Source of the DNA: JABDNZ01 sp050049805
GTDB taxonomy: Bacteria; Gemmatimonadota; Gemmatimonadetes; Longimicrobiales; Gaopeijiaceae
Assembly: GCA_050049805.1 (NCBI GenBank)
Contig: JASFVN010000027.1
Location: forward strand, 1 to 26,697
Direction of reading: 5' to 3'
DNA length: 26,697 bases
A program made the translations under genes and the position numbers. The notes under the pieces were generated by a model. That model was given only the letters and a program-made list of their open reading frames with translations. It ran no database searches and had not been told where the DNA came from. Every line of letters begins with the position of its first letter. Position 1 is the stretch's first letter. Below are positions 7,393 to 14,836 of the stretch, one piece after another.

Positions 7393-8373
7393 ATCCAGAA
7401 CCGTCATACTCGCCTCCGGGTACCGAGTACCAGCCGCCACACCCTTGGGCGCGACTGCATCGATAGCCGCGAGCTCTTCAGGAGTGAACGAGATGTCTGC
7501 TGAAGCGAGGTTCTCTTCGAGCCGCTGGACACGAGTCGTGCCCGGTATGGGAGTCACGTTTTTTCGGGAAAGGAGCCACGCCAGGGCCAACTGGGGAGGC
7601 GACACGCCGCGATCCTGAGCGATCTCCCCCACCTTGTCGACCACGTCCAGGTTCTTCTGGAAGTTCCCTCCCTGGAATCGCGGGTTCATCCGGCGCCAGT
7701 CGTCTTGCTCGAGGTCGTCGATGCTTCGGTAGCGCCCCGAAAGAAAACCACGTCCCAGCGGGCTGTAGGCGACGAAGCCAACCCCAAGCTCCTCACAGGT
7801 GGTGAGCAGCTCGTCCTCGGGATCCCGGGACCAGAGGGAGTACTCAGTCTGGAGGGCCGTGATCCGGTGGACCCGACAAGCTCGCCTGATAGTCCCGGGG
7901 GCTGCCTCGGAGAGGCCGAGGAACCGGACCTTGCCCTCCTCGACCAGCCTGGACATTGCTCCCACCGTGTCCTCGATGGGCGTGGCCGGATCGACGCGGT
8001 GCAGGTAGTAAAGGTCGATGGTATCGACTCCGAGTCTCTTCAGGCTTCCTTCGCAGGCCTTCTGCACGTATTCCGGGGACCCGTTGATCCCTCCAAACCC
8101 CCCATCCGCGTCACGGACGATCCCGAACTTCGTGGCGATGACGGCTTGGTCCCAACGGCCAACCATGGCCCGGGAAAGGAGTTGTTCGTTCCGGAAAGGC
8201 CCGTACATGTCAGCCGTATCGAAGAAGTTCATGCCCAGCTCGAGGGCCCGATGAAGAACTCGCACTGATTCGGTTTCGTCAGCGGCGCCGTAGAATTCCG
8301 ACATCCCCATGCATCCGAGGCCGAGGACAGAAACGTCGAGGTCTGAGTTGCCGAGCTTGTGAGTACGAATCAT
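7387..8373 (-). CDS. Aldo/keto reductase
   Basis: A 328-residue NADPH-dependent aldo/keto reductase of the AKR11/13-like bacterial group. The catalytic tetrad is intact: D52 (FFDTADMYG), Y57, K82 (ATKFG) and H125 (YYLHRVDP). The N-terminal TIM-barrel start LGLGCMGMSEFYG is characteristic. The C-terminal NADPH-binding strand IPGTTRVQRLEENLASADI is present and complete. The frame extends 25 codons further upstream, but the family begins just before the first barrel strand, so the ATG at 8373 (MIRTHKLGNSDLDVS) was chosen although no good ribosome binding site precedes it. It stands alone, convergent to the ABC operon and divergent from the kinase gene at 8701. Physiological substrate is unknown; reduction of aldehydes or ketones is the family reaction. 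Confidence 0.93.
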   Translation of the reverse strand: MIRTHKLGNSDLDVSVLGLGCMGMSEFYGAADETESVRVLHRALELGMNFFDTADMYGPFRNEQLLSRAMVGRWDQAVIATKFGIVRDADGGFGGINGSPEYVQKACEGSLKRLGVDTIDLYYLHRVDPATPIEDTVGAMSRLVEEGKVRFLGLSEAAPGTIRRACRVHRITALQTEYSLWSRDPEDELLTTCEELGVGFVAYSPLGRGFLSGRYRSIDDLEQDDWRRMNPRFQGGNFQKNLDVVDKVGEIAQDRGVSPPQLALAWLLSRKNVTPIPGTTRVQRLEENLASADISFTPEELAAIDAVAPKGVAAGTRYPEASMTVLDG

Positions 8374-8660
8374 GGAGGCCTGTCCGGTCTGTGGGTAAGC
8401 TTTATTCGAGAGTACGCTTGTTTGATGGGAATCCAGGAATCTATTCACGCTCGGCCTGGCCTGGCTACTCCGTCATCCTCTCCCAATCTTGGTGGTGCGA
8501 GCCGATGGGCCGGTGGATGCTTGCGTTCTGACCCACATTCGTTACAGGCTCGTTCCGTCGAATCCGAGGCGCTCTCCGATACGACAGCAGTCTGGTGATC
8601 CGGTCATGCCTCCTTGCTCCGTTCGCAGTCGAATGATCATCTTCGCTTCGGTGGCTGATG
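8374..8660. other. Divergent intergenic region between reductase and kinase genes
   Basis: Together with the leader at 8661-8700 this makes 327 gene-free bases separating two divergently transcribed genes, so it must hold promoters for both. No convincing -35/-10 pair was found on either strand; the best plus-strand match (TTGCTC at 8614-8619) has no acceptable -10 at 17 bases. The 8600-8640 part is richer in A/T than its surroundings. Confidence 0.4.
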
Positions 8661-8700
8661 GGGCTGAAATGGGCAGTCTACCCTCACCGGGTCATCCGAC
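8661..8700 (+). promoter_or_regulatory. Kinase leader shared with the kinase remnant at 19518
   Basis: The 40 bases before the kinase ATG match, without gaps, 25 of the 40 bases before the kinase remnant ATG at 19518. Conserved blocks are GGGCTG, GGGCA and CCCTCACCGG-R-TCA at identical distance from the ATG. The block has no Shine-Dalgarno-like sequence, so it may be a binding site, an RNA element or shared ancestry. Confidence 0.45.
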
Positions 8701-10950
8701 ATGGACCACCAGGAGCAGCTGAGGGCCGCACTGGCTGATCGCTACGAGATCGAGGGGGAGATCGGCAGCGGCGGCATGGCTACGGTGTACCTTGCCGGGG
8801 ATCTCAAGCACCGCCGCAACGTCGCAGTGAAGGTTCTGCGGCCCGAGCTCTCCGCCAGCCTCGGTGCCGAGCGCTTTGTGCGCGAGATCGAGATCGCCGC
8901 GAACCTTACGCATCCGCACATCCTGCCCCTCTTCGATTCCGGTGACGCCGACGGATTCCTCTACTACGTCATGCCATTCATCGAGGGTGAATCGCTTAGG
9001 GCTCGTCTGGCCCGGGAGAAGAAGCTGTCCGTGTCAGACGCAGTGCGTATCACAGATCAGGTGGCCTCGGCACTAGGCTATGCGCACGAGCGTGGACTGG
9101 TTCATCGAGACATCAAGCCGGAGAACATCCTGCTAGCGGGTGACCAGGCGATCGTTGCGGACTTTGGTATTGCCCGGGCCGTGGAGGCTGCCGGAGGGGA
9201 AAGGCTCACCGGTACCGGCATAGCTGTCGGCACGCCTGCGTATATGAGCCCCGAGCAGGCAGCAGGCGACAAGGACATTGACGGACGCAGCGATGTGTAT
9301 GCACTGGGTTGCGTCGTGTACGAAATGGTGAGCGGCCGTACGCCATTCGAGGCCCCGACCCCCCAGGCGCTTCTGGTAAAGCATGTCGTAGACACCGCAC
9401 CGAGTCTGCACACGCTCGATCCGAGCATTCCTCTATTTGCGGAGCGGGCGGTGAGCCGGGCTTTGGCTAAAGAGCCGGCGCGGCGCTTCAAGACCGCGGG
9501 CGATTTCGCTGCGACACTCATATCGCAAACGGTCGTAGCGCCGGAGGGCCGGTCCATCGTTGTGCTTCCGTTCCGGAACCTCAGCCCGGACCCGGATCAG
9601 GCGTATTTCAGTGACGGACTCACCGAGGAGTTGATTTCCGACCTCTCGAAGGTGCGGGCGCTGCGTGTGATTTCGCGTACCTCGGCCATGCTCCTCAAGG
9701 ACTCGCAGAAGGACGTACCCACGATCGCCAAGGAACTCAATGTGCGCTACGTCCTGGAGGGCAGTGTACGTTGGGCGGGCAGCACTCTCAGGATCACGGC
9801 CCAGCTGATCGAGGCAGCGACGGACGCGCACTTGTGGGCGGACAAATACACCGGGACGCTGGAGGACGTCTTCGACCTTCAGGAGGCGCTGTCGCGGAGC
9901 ATCGTCGAAGCGCTGAAGGTTACGCTCGCTCCTGACGAGGATCGGCACCTGGCCAGCCGGGACATCCCTGACGCGGAAGCGTACGCTCTCTACATCCGTT
10001 CCCGACAGGAATTGGTGAAGATGACGGAGGAGTCGTTGGAGCTCGCTGGGCAACTTCTGGAACGGGCCCTGGCCCGTACCGGACCCAACGCTCTTCTCCT
10101 GGCAACGGCGGCCGCGATCGAGTATGCCTACCAGGATATGGGCTACAGGACGGCGGCCGCGACCCTCGATCGAGGTGACACACTGGCGACCCGCGCACTG
10201 GAGTTGAATCCCGATCTTGCGGAGGCGCATGTCGCGAAGGGGCTCATTGCACAGCGCCGCTTCGATACGCCGGTGAGTGTGCGCCATATTCAGAGGGCGG
10301 TGGATCTGGATCCGGGCAATGCCATGGCGGCCTGGGCGGCAGCGTTCTTCCTGGCGGAAGTCGGCCGCACCGATGAGGCCCGAGAGCATGGTGAGCGGGC
10401 CCGTGAACTGGATCCACTTTTCTGGCCAGCGCAATTCGGCTCTGCTCTTGCCGATCTCTGCGACGGGGACTTCGAATCCGCCCTCGCCAAGATCGTCAGG
10501 ATGCACACCATCAGCGGGGGAAATCCAGTCGCCAACCTATGGCTTGGCGTGGGCCTCCTCTACGCCGGGCGCGCCGAAGAGGCGGTAGGACCGCTCGATC
10601 AGGCGGCTGGAGCCGGTGTCGGCATCTTCTCTGCGGCTGCGACCTGCCTCAGGGCCATGGTGAGCGGGGACAGGGAGACCATCCGTGGGGTGCTAGCCGA
10701 CCCAGGGACGCGCGAGGCCCTCGAGATGGCCACGGAGTTGACCTGGATGGCCGCAGCGGCGTCTGCGCGGGTTGGCGACCTGGAAGAGGCGTTGCACTGG
10801 TTGTCGCGGGCGATCGATATGGGGTTCATAAACCATCGCTTCTTTGCCGAAACCGATCCGTATCTTTCCAAGCTGCAAGGGGACTCGGGTTTTGAGGCGC
10901 TGATGGAGCGGGCACGAGAGAAGCAGCGCGAGATCGAGACCGGGGCGTAG
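8701..10950 (+). CDS. Ser/Thr protein kinase with TolB/FlgO-like domain and TPRs, cytosolic
   Basis: A 749-residue protein. The Hanks-type kinase domain (about 15-275) is complete: glycine loop GSGGMATVY (22-30), ATP lysine K44 in VAVK, catalytic HRDIKPEN (135-142, D137), DFG (154-156), and the P+1/APE-like SPEQ (183-186). It phosphorylates Ser/Thr; GTGIAVGTPAY in the activation segment holds candidate autophosphorylation threonines. No transmembrane segment follows. Instead residues 283-410 form the TolB-N/FlgO-like domain seen in class III adenylate cyclases and kinases (VVLPFRNLSPDPDQAYFSDG, then YVLEGSVRW and ITAQLI). The rest, about 425-740, is helical with TPR-like units such as ALELNPDLAEAHVAKG and AVDLDPGNAMAAWAAA. 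Targets are unknown; TPRs suggest protein partners. It has no pseudokinase substitutions. A second, membrane-anchored homologue lies at 14837. Confidence 0.95.
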   Translation: MDHQEQLRAALADRYEIEGEIGSGGMATVYLAGDLKHRRNVAVKVLRPELSASLGAERFVREIEIAANLTHPHILPLFDSGDADGFLYYVMPFIEGESLRARLAREKKLSVSDAVRITDQVASALGYAHERGLVHRDIKPENILLAGDQAIVADFGIARAVEAAGGERLTGTGIAVGTPAYMSPEQAAGDKDIDGRSDVYALGCVVYEMVSGRTPFEAPTPQALLVKHVVDTAPSLHTLDPSIPLFAERAVSRALAKEPARRFKTAGDFAATLISQTVVAPEGRSIVVLPFRNLSPDPDQAYFSDGLTEELISDLSKVRALRVISRTSAMLLKDSQKDVPTIAKELNVRYVLEGSVRWAGSTLRITAQLIEAATDAHLWADKYTGTLEDVFDLQEALSRSIVEALKVTLAPDEDRHLASRDIPDAEAYALYIRSRQELVKMTEESLELAGQLLERALARTGPNALLLATAAAIEYAYQDMGYRTAAATLDRGDTLATRALELNPDLAEAHVAKGLIAQRRFDTPVSVRHIQRAVDLDPGNAMAAWAAAFFLAEVGRTDEAREHGERARELDPLFWPAQFGSALADLCDGDFESALAKIVRMHTISGGNPVANLWLGVGLLYAGRAEEAVGPLDQAAGAGVGIFSAAATCLRAMVSGDRETIRGVLADPGTREALEMATELTWMAAAASARVGDLEEALHWLSRAIDMGFINHRFFAETDPYLSKLQGDSGFEALMERAREKQREIETGA

Positions 10951-11045
10951 CCTTCGGAGTCACTTGTTGACAGACCAGGAGGTTGGTTTCCAGAAGGACA
11001 AGATGCGTAAGGGATTCGACGGGAGGGAGGCCAAGGAGAGGCGGG

Positions 11046-11624
11046 ATGCTGGGCTCTTCAGTGATGGGCAGGGATCTCGGATGGCACGCCACCGGAGACA
11101 CGCCGGTCAGTTGGGCGTATTTCCTCGGCGGTGACATGCTCGCGGAATTCTCCTGGTCGCCCGAAGACCGTGAAGTTCGGGCAGAAGTCGGGACTGGGGT
11201 TTGGAGCCTCCCGTTTCGCGGACTATTCCTGTTGCAGGCTGGGGTTTATGAAGCCTCCAGCGAGCAGCCGCACCTCCTGTTCGCTGGGAGTCTCCGGCGG
11301 GGCCTGGCCCGGCACCGAAAAGGCCTGGGGTTCACGCTCTATACAGGTCTCGAATCAGGAATTGGCCCTTGGGTAGGCATCGATGATGAGCAGGGAAACG
11401 GTGTCCTCCGAGCCAGAGGTCGGGTCGGGGGAGGCAAAATCGGGCTCTCTGTGACGGTAACGCCTGACTCGAGGTACACGGCCGCTGTGGGCCCGCTACT
11501 CCTTCTTTTGGGGGGCCTCCAAGTCCTTCGCCATAAGAATCGGTGGCTCACGCTGACCACGCTCCTCGCATCCGAAGCTGCAGTTCAAAGGGAGATCGAT
11601 CACCTCTGGGAATCGAGCGATTGA
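11046..11624 (+). CDS. Hypothetical protein with C-terminal hydrophobic segment
   Basis: A 192-residue protein of unknown function. The frame is open back to 10983, but the ATG at 11046 has AAGGAGAG directly upstream at proper spacing, and the protein before it is Arg-rich and unlike the rest, so this start is preferred. The body looks like an all-beta domain: a first strand with SWAYFLGGDMLAEFSW, then RAEVGTGVWSLPFRGLFLLQAGVYE. From memory this recalls a family of unnamed proteins with the pattern A-x-L-x-W...G-x-W-x-F-x-R-x-G-F and a hydrophobic C-terminus (possibly Tubby/LURP-one-like); here the hydrophobic part is VGPLLLLLGGLQVL near residue 160. The assignment is tentative. Its stop overlaps the next gene (TGATG), so the two are translationally coupled. 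It begins 95 nt after the kinase stop and may be in its transcript. Confidence 0.7.
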   Translation: MLGSSVMGRDLGWHATGDTPVSWAYFLGGDMLAEFSWSPEDREVRAEVGTGVWSLPFRGLFLLQAGVYEASSEQPHLLFAGSLRRGLARHRKGLGFTLYTGLESGIGPWVGIDDEQGNGVLRARGRVGGGKIGLSVTVTPDSRYTAAVGPLLLLLGGLQVLRHKNRWLTLTTLLASEAAVQREIDHLWESSD

Positions 11625-11806
11625 TGATTCGAATCCTTCTTTACGGCTCGGCCACCATCGTCATGATCGGCGGCGCCGCGTTCTATCCTGAATACCGGTA
11701 CCTTTACCTGCTGTTTGTCGTACTGGGGTTGGCGGGGACCTGGAAAGCCTATCGCCGGTGGGAGGAAGCGAGAGCCAAGACATACGACCCGGCTGATGCC
11801 GGCTAG
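11624..11806 (+). CDS. Small membrane protein, 60 residues
   Basis: Start ATG 11624 overlaps the stop of the preceding gene by one base (TGATG), a typical reinitiation arrangement. The protein has two hydrophobic segments, ILLYGSATIVMIGGAAF (4-20) and YLYLLFVVLGLAGTW (26-40), then a charged tail (KAYRRWEEARAKTYDPADAG). The frame is open 27 codons further upstream, but that part would overlap the previous gene in another frame. No family recognised. It ends 84 nt before the convergent ExbB-like gene. The overlap and clean two-TM composition argue for a real gene. Confidence 0.6.
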   Translation: MIRILLYGSATIVMIGGAAFYPEYRYLYLLFVVLGLAGTWKAYRRWEEARAKTYDPADAG

Positions 11807-11818
11807 CACGAAGTCGCT

Positions 11819-11858
11819 GCTGGGGAGCCTTGTTCCTGTAGTCTCTCCTCGCCCCAGC
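11819..11858. terminator. Possible terminator stem between convergent genes
   Basis: GCTGGGG (11819-11825) and CCCCAGC (11852-11858) are perfect 7-bp complements lying between the stops of two convergent genes (11806 and 11891). The 26-nt loop is long and there is no U-tract, so this is only a candidate. Confidence 0.25.
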
Positions 11859-11890
11859 CAGAGTGGTTCTCCGGCCGACCTCCAGGTTTC

Positions 11891-12289
11891 CTAGGACTCG
11901 CCCTCTGCCTGGGCAGCCTCCAAAAGGCGCCAGCGAAGTTGGAGGATATACCAGAGCAGAACCGCAAACCCACATATGACCGTCCCGAAAGCCATGCTGA
12001 GCAGGGTTTGCTTGATTCCGGGGGCGATGAGTGTGGGGCGGACCGCACCTGCAGCCTCGATACTCTGGAGGGCGAGGACGATCCCCGTGACCGAGCCCAG
12101 AATTCCACCCAGGAAGGCGAGAAGGCCCCAAGGCAGGATCCCATCGAGCCATACCTTGGTCCTGAACTCCGCCGAGGCTCCACCTCGGTAGAGCTTGAGC
12201 GTGGTCAGCAGTCCCAGAAGTAGCACGATCAAAAAGCAGAAGGTAATTGGCCAACGGAAGAATCCTATGGCGTCCCAATTCGAGCCCAT
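11891..12289 (-). CDS. MotA/TolQ/ExbB-like proton-channel family protein
   Basis: A 132-residue inner-membrane protein with three hydrophobic segments: 9-29 (ITFCFLIVLLLGLLTTL), 50-72 and 98-117. The central pattern LGGILGSVTGIVLALQSIEAAGAVRPTLIAPGIKQTLLSMAFGTVICG matches the MotA/TolQ/ExbB family signature (GxLGTVxGIxxAFxxI...G...P..IA.GI..AL..T..GL). It is shorter than ExbB (about 230 residues) and lacks the first helix and cytoplasmic loop expected of that protein. No ExbD/TolR-like gene is visible nearby, so it is an orphan, and its motor function is uncertain. AGGGAG precedes the ATG at a suitable distance. The serine hydrolase gene ends 48 nt upstream on the same strand, so co-transcription is likely. 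Confidence 0.75.
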   Translation of the reverse strand: MGSNWDAIGFFRWPITFCFLIVLLLGLLTTLKLYRGGASAEFRTKVWLDGILPWGLLAFLGGILGSVTGIVLALQSIEAAGAVRPTLIAPGIKQTLLSMAFGTVICGFAVLLWYILQLRWRLLEAAQAEGES

Positions 12290-12337
12290 CGACTCATCTC
12301 CCTGCGAGTGGTTTTCAGATCCGGTGGGTGATCCGTG

Positions 12338-13888
12338 TCAGGACCCCCGGCCTACCCTCCCCCTTACAGCCCGTCGGACCTCTGCCCCCAGGGTGGCCAG
12401 GAGTAGAAAGCCCAACCCGCCGACGAGGACCCAGTACTCGTTTTGCCATTTGATTGCCACCCCCTGCCATTCACCCCCCGCAGCAACCGCCCGGGGTGGC
12501 GGGCTGTCGTTTCCCACCTTCCGAGCGGTCTCCCCGGACTGGCTCGGCTCCATGCGAATCGACGAAACCTCGCCCTTCTCCCTTCTCTGAAAGATCATTC
12601 TCGAGGAGCCCCGGTCGAGGGTAAAGGAGCTGTCAGATTCAGCGTAAAGGCGAAATCTGGCTCGCCTGGTGCTTTGGATCGTCAGGAAGCCTTCGTCCTC
12701 CAGCCGAACATAAAGGGATGACCCCGAAGGATCCTGGTACTCCCCCACGAAGGAGGTGAGGGAACCGGGGAGCCTCTGAAACTCCTCAATCTGCGGGCGC
12801 CGGCCGTGGGCAAGTAGCTCCAGAGGCGTTCCGTCGGCGAAACCATAGGTGTTGGTAAGCCAGACAAGCCCCACTCTCCTGTCCGGATCGAATCCAATGA
12901 ATGCGCTGAATCCGTTCGTGTTCCCACCGTGCTGGACAATGTACCTGCCCTGGATCGAGTCCACCTTCCAGGCGAGGCCGATCCGGGCACCACTTTCGCC
13001 CCATGGCATTCGGGCTTCATGGGCCATCTGCATGGCCTCCTCCAGGCCGGTCTCTGGGGGTCCGACATTGGCCTCCAGGTATTTGAGGAGGTCTTCTGCG
13101 TTGGTGTACATCCCTCCGGCGCCGAGACGGGCCTCCGTTCCGGTCCAGTAGGGAACGACGGATCCGTTTCGGTGTCCCTGGGCTGCCCACTCCGCCCTCT
13201 CTCCGTCCAGGGTGAATCCGGCGGTAGTCATCCCGAGTGGAATCAGGATCCGTTCCCGGTGGAGTTCGGTGTAGCTGGTGCCTGCGGCCAGGGCCAAGGC
13301 ATGCCCCAGAAGCTGGAAGCCAAGGTTCGAATAGAGGAATTCGGCACCCGGTTCGCGACGGAGTTCAAGGCCTGAGAGGAACGCGTATATCGTCTGGATC
13401 GTGAAGTCGGCGTAGGGATTCAGACCATCGGCCGGGGTATGATTGGTCGCATTCTTCGGAAGCCCCGACCTGTGCGTCGCGAGGTCGAGTAGCGTGATTT
13501 CCCTCCCGTGGTAGGACGGCACGGTCACGCCTTCAGGTAGGTATCTGGATATCGGGTCCTCCAACGCCACCTCTCCTCTGATCACCATTTCAGCGAGGAG
13601 CGTGGCAGTGAAGGTCTTGCCAATCGATCCGATTTCGAATACCGAGCGGGGGCCGAAAGGAGGGGCCTTGGGGCCAGCACTCCCGTAGCTCAGGATCCGA
13701 GTGGTCCCGTCTGCCTCGAGGAACCCGACCACGATCCCCTCAGCTTTGCCATCCTCAACGAGATACCGGAGCATGAGCTCGACTTCCTCGTCGGGTGGGA
13801 AGTGCTGTCCTCCGACGGCGTCAGGGATCAGCAATAGGAGCCCGAGGAGAATGCTCCTGCCTAGAACTTGTGGAGTTGCCTTGGCCAT
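12338..13888 (-). CDS. Serine hydrolase, class C beta-lactamase / DD-peptidase-like
   Basis: A 516-residue protein from the ATG at 13888; a GTG at 13909 would add seven residues. A signal peptide (ILLGLLLLIP core, cleavage near VGGQ) is followed by the penicillin-binding-type serine hydrolase fold. Active-site motifs are S88-x-x-K91 in FEIGSIGKTF, Y186-S-N188 in FLYSNLGF, and H320-G-G in VQHGGNTNG, which replaces the KTG box as in many class C-like esterases and peptidases. A small beta-rich domain follows (375-450), of the kind found after this hydrolase domain, and the C-terminus has one transmembrane helix (about 487-502) with an Arg-rich tail. The enzyme is therefore predicted to be membrane-tethered and to act outside the cytoplasm on a peptide, ester or D-amino-acid substrate. 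True beta-lactamase activity is unlikely to be its role and is not shown. Confidence 0.92.
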   Translation of the reverse strand: MAKATPQVLGRSILLGLLLLIPDAVGGQHFPPDEEVELMLRYLVEDGKAEGIVVGFLEADGTTRILSYGSAGPKAPPFGPRSVFEIGSIGKTFTATLLAEMVIRGEVALEDPISRYLPEGVTVPSYHGREITLLDLATHRSGLPKNATNHTPADGLNPYADFTIQTIYAFLSGLELRREPGAEFLYSNLGFQLLGHALALAAGTSYTELHRERILIPLGMTTAGFTLDGERAEWAAQGHRNGSVVPYWTGTEARLGAGGMYTNAEDLLKYLEANVGPPETGLEEAMQMAHEARMPWGESGARIGLAWKVDSIQGRYIVQHGGNTNGFSAFIGFDPDRRVGLVWLTNTYGFADGTPLELLAHGRRPQIEEFQRLPGSLTSFVGEYQDPSGSSLYVRLEDEGFLTIQSTRRARFRLYAESDSSFTLDRGSSRMIFQRREKGEVSSIRMEPSQSGETARKVGNDSPPPRAVAAGGEWQGVAIKWQNEYWVLVGGLGFLLLATLGAEVRRAVRGRVGRGS

Positions 13889-14127
13889 GTTTCCCGATGG
13901 TCTGAGCACGGAGTGGCGTTCACAGTACTACGGAGAAGGGGTGCCGTCACCTTGCTCGGGTTCGAAGATGGGGGTCTTCGGTTTCCGGATCGGACTTTTC
14001 CAACAATGTCAGGTTCCCCCTCGGGATCCCCGAGTGCGCTTACCCGCAAGGAGGCGTATCTTGCCGGTGAGCCTCGGCCCACCCCGCCGGGACAGTTAGT
14101 GAGACCTCATCTTTCTGCGAGAGCCGG

Positions 14128-14634
14128 ATGATCAAGAGAATCTTCAGACGCCTGCGAGGCGCAGCCGGAAATGCTCTGGTCTGGGCGGGTACGTGGTCTC
14201 TGGCAGCATTCCCCCTTGCTGCCGTCAGCTTCCTGGTTTTCGGCGCATGGGGAAAGTTCCCGTTCTGGCCGAGCGCGTTGGGGATGGCCCAAACCATGGC
14301 TGGACTGGGTTTGTTCGCCGGAGCTGGATTCTCTTTGTACCTGGGGATAACCGGGCGAAAACGGAGGCTCGATGAATTGAAGCCGGGGTGGGTGGCGCTG
14401 GGCACCAGCCTCGCTGTGGGCCTCCTTGTCCCGATCTTCGGCGTGTATTTCGGGGACGCCCCCGTCGATCGCGCCCTCGAGATAGCCTCCTATACAGCAG
14501 TTCTTTCGGGCTTCACCGCTCTGGCTCAGGTCAAGATCGCCCAGAAGGCCCTGAGTCCGGGCGAAGACAGAACGGTTGAACTGGAGGCGGGCCCGGACCG
14601 ATCTCTTCCTGATCCCAAGGCGAAGCCCGTTTGA
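14128..14634 (+). CDS. Four-TM protein of unknown function, paralog A
   Basis: A 168-residue membrane protein, one of three related proteins in the window (others at 17219-17731 and 21892-22398). Shared features are a basic N-terminus (FRRLRGAAG here), then a TM helix with a VWA motif, a second TM segment, a basic cytoplasmic loop GRKRRLDELKPGW (76-88), two further TM segments and a charged tail. Helices lie near 18-40, 52-75, 87-108 and 119-136. Paralog A is the most divergent, with a tail rich in D, E and P and lacking the LLGD end. No family is recognised. It is followed by kinase 2 on the same strand after 202 bases containing two small hairpins, so co-transcription is possible but unproven. 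The region 13889-14127 upstream holds no gene and must carry its promoter. No strong Shine-Dalgarno is seen. Confidence 0.75.
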   Translation: MIKRIFRRLRGAAGNALVWAGTWSLAAFPLAAVSFLVFGAWGKFPFWPSALGMAQTMAGLGLFAGAGFSLYLGITGRKRRLDELKPGWVALGTSLAVGLLVPIFGVYFGDAPVDRALEIASYTAVLSGFTALAQVKIAQKALSPGEDRTVELEAGPDRSLPDPKAKPV

Positions 14635-14651
14635 CCCCGGCTTGCGTGATA

Positions 14652-14693
14652 ATCACCAACGCTTTCTGGTGATACGCCCTGCTGTCGAGCAGG
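14652..14693 (+). other. Two adjacent hairpins before kinase 2
   Basis: ATCACCA (14652-14658) pairs with TGGTGAT (14667-14673), and CCTGCT (14678-14683) with AGCAGG (14688-14693) around a GTCG tetraloop. They start 18 bases after the paralog A stop. Neither is followed by a T-run. They may attenuate or stabilise a transcript into the kinase gene. Confidence 0.35.
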
Positions 14694-14836
14694 ATTCGGA
14701 GGTTCGGGTTCCAACGAAGTCATCGGGACGAGGGTTCTGAAAAGTCTGTTCATCTGCCTTCGGGCTTCTCACATTGAAGGTGCGGTACGGCTGGTTCTGC
14801 TGGGCCGGGAATCCTCCTTTTTCCTGAATCAGCTCC

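Noticed and set aside
9433..10506. Long minus-strand frame of 357 codons inside kinase 1
   Set aside because: It lies wholly opposite the kinase gene, whose TolB-like and TPR domains are recognisable, and its own protein is Arg-rich without any domain. It is a by-product of GC-rich codon use.
10967..10995. TTGACA upstream of the gene at 11046
   Set aside because: The -35 match at 10967-10972 is perfect, but no acceptable -10 appears at 16, 17 or 18 bases, so a promoter was not called.
13868..14131. Plus-strand frame of 87 codons between the serine hydrolase and paralog A
   Set aside because: It overlaps the start of the hydrolase gene and the start of paralog A, has no ribosome binding site and no domain-like sequence. 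The space is better explained as a divergent promoter region.
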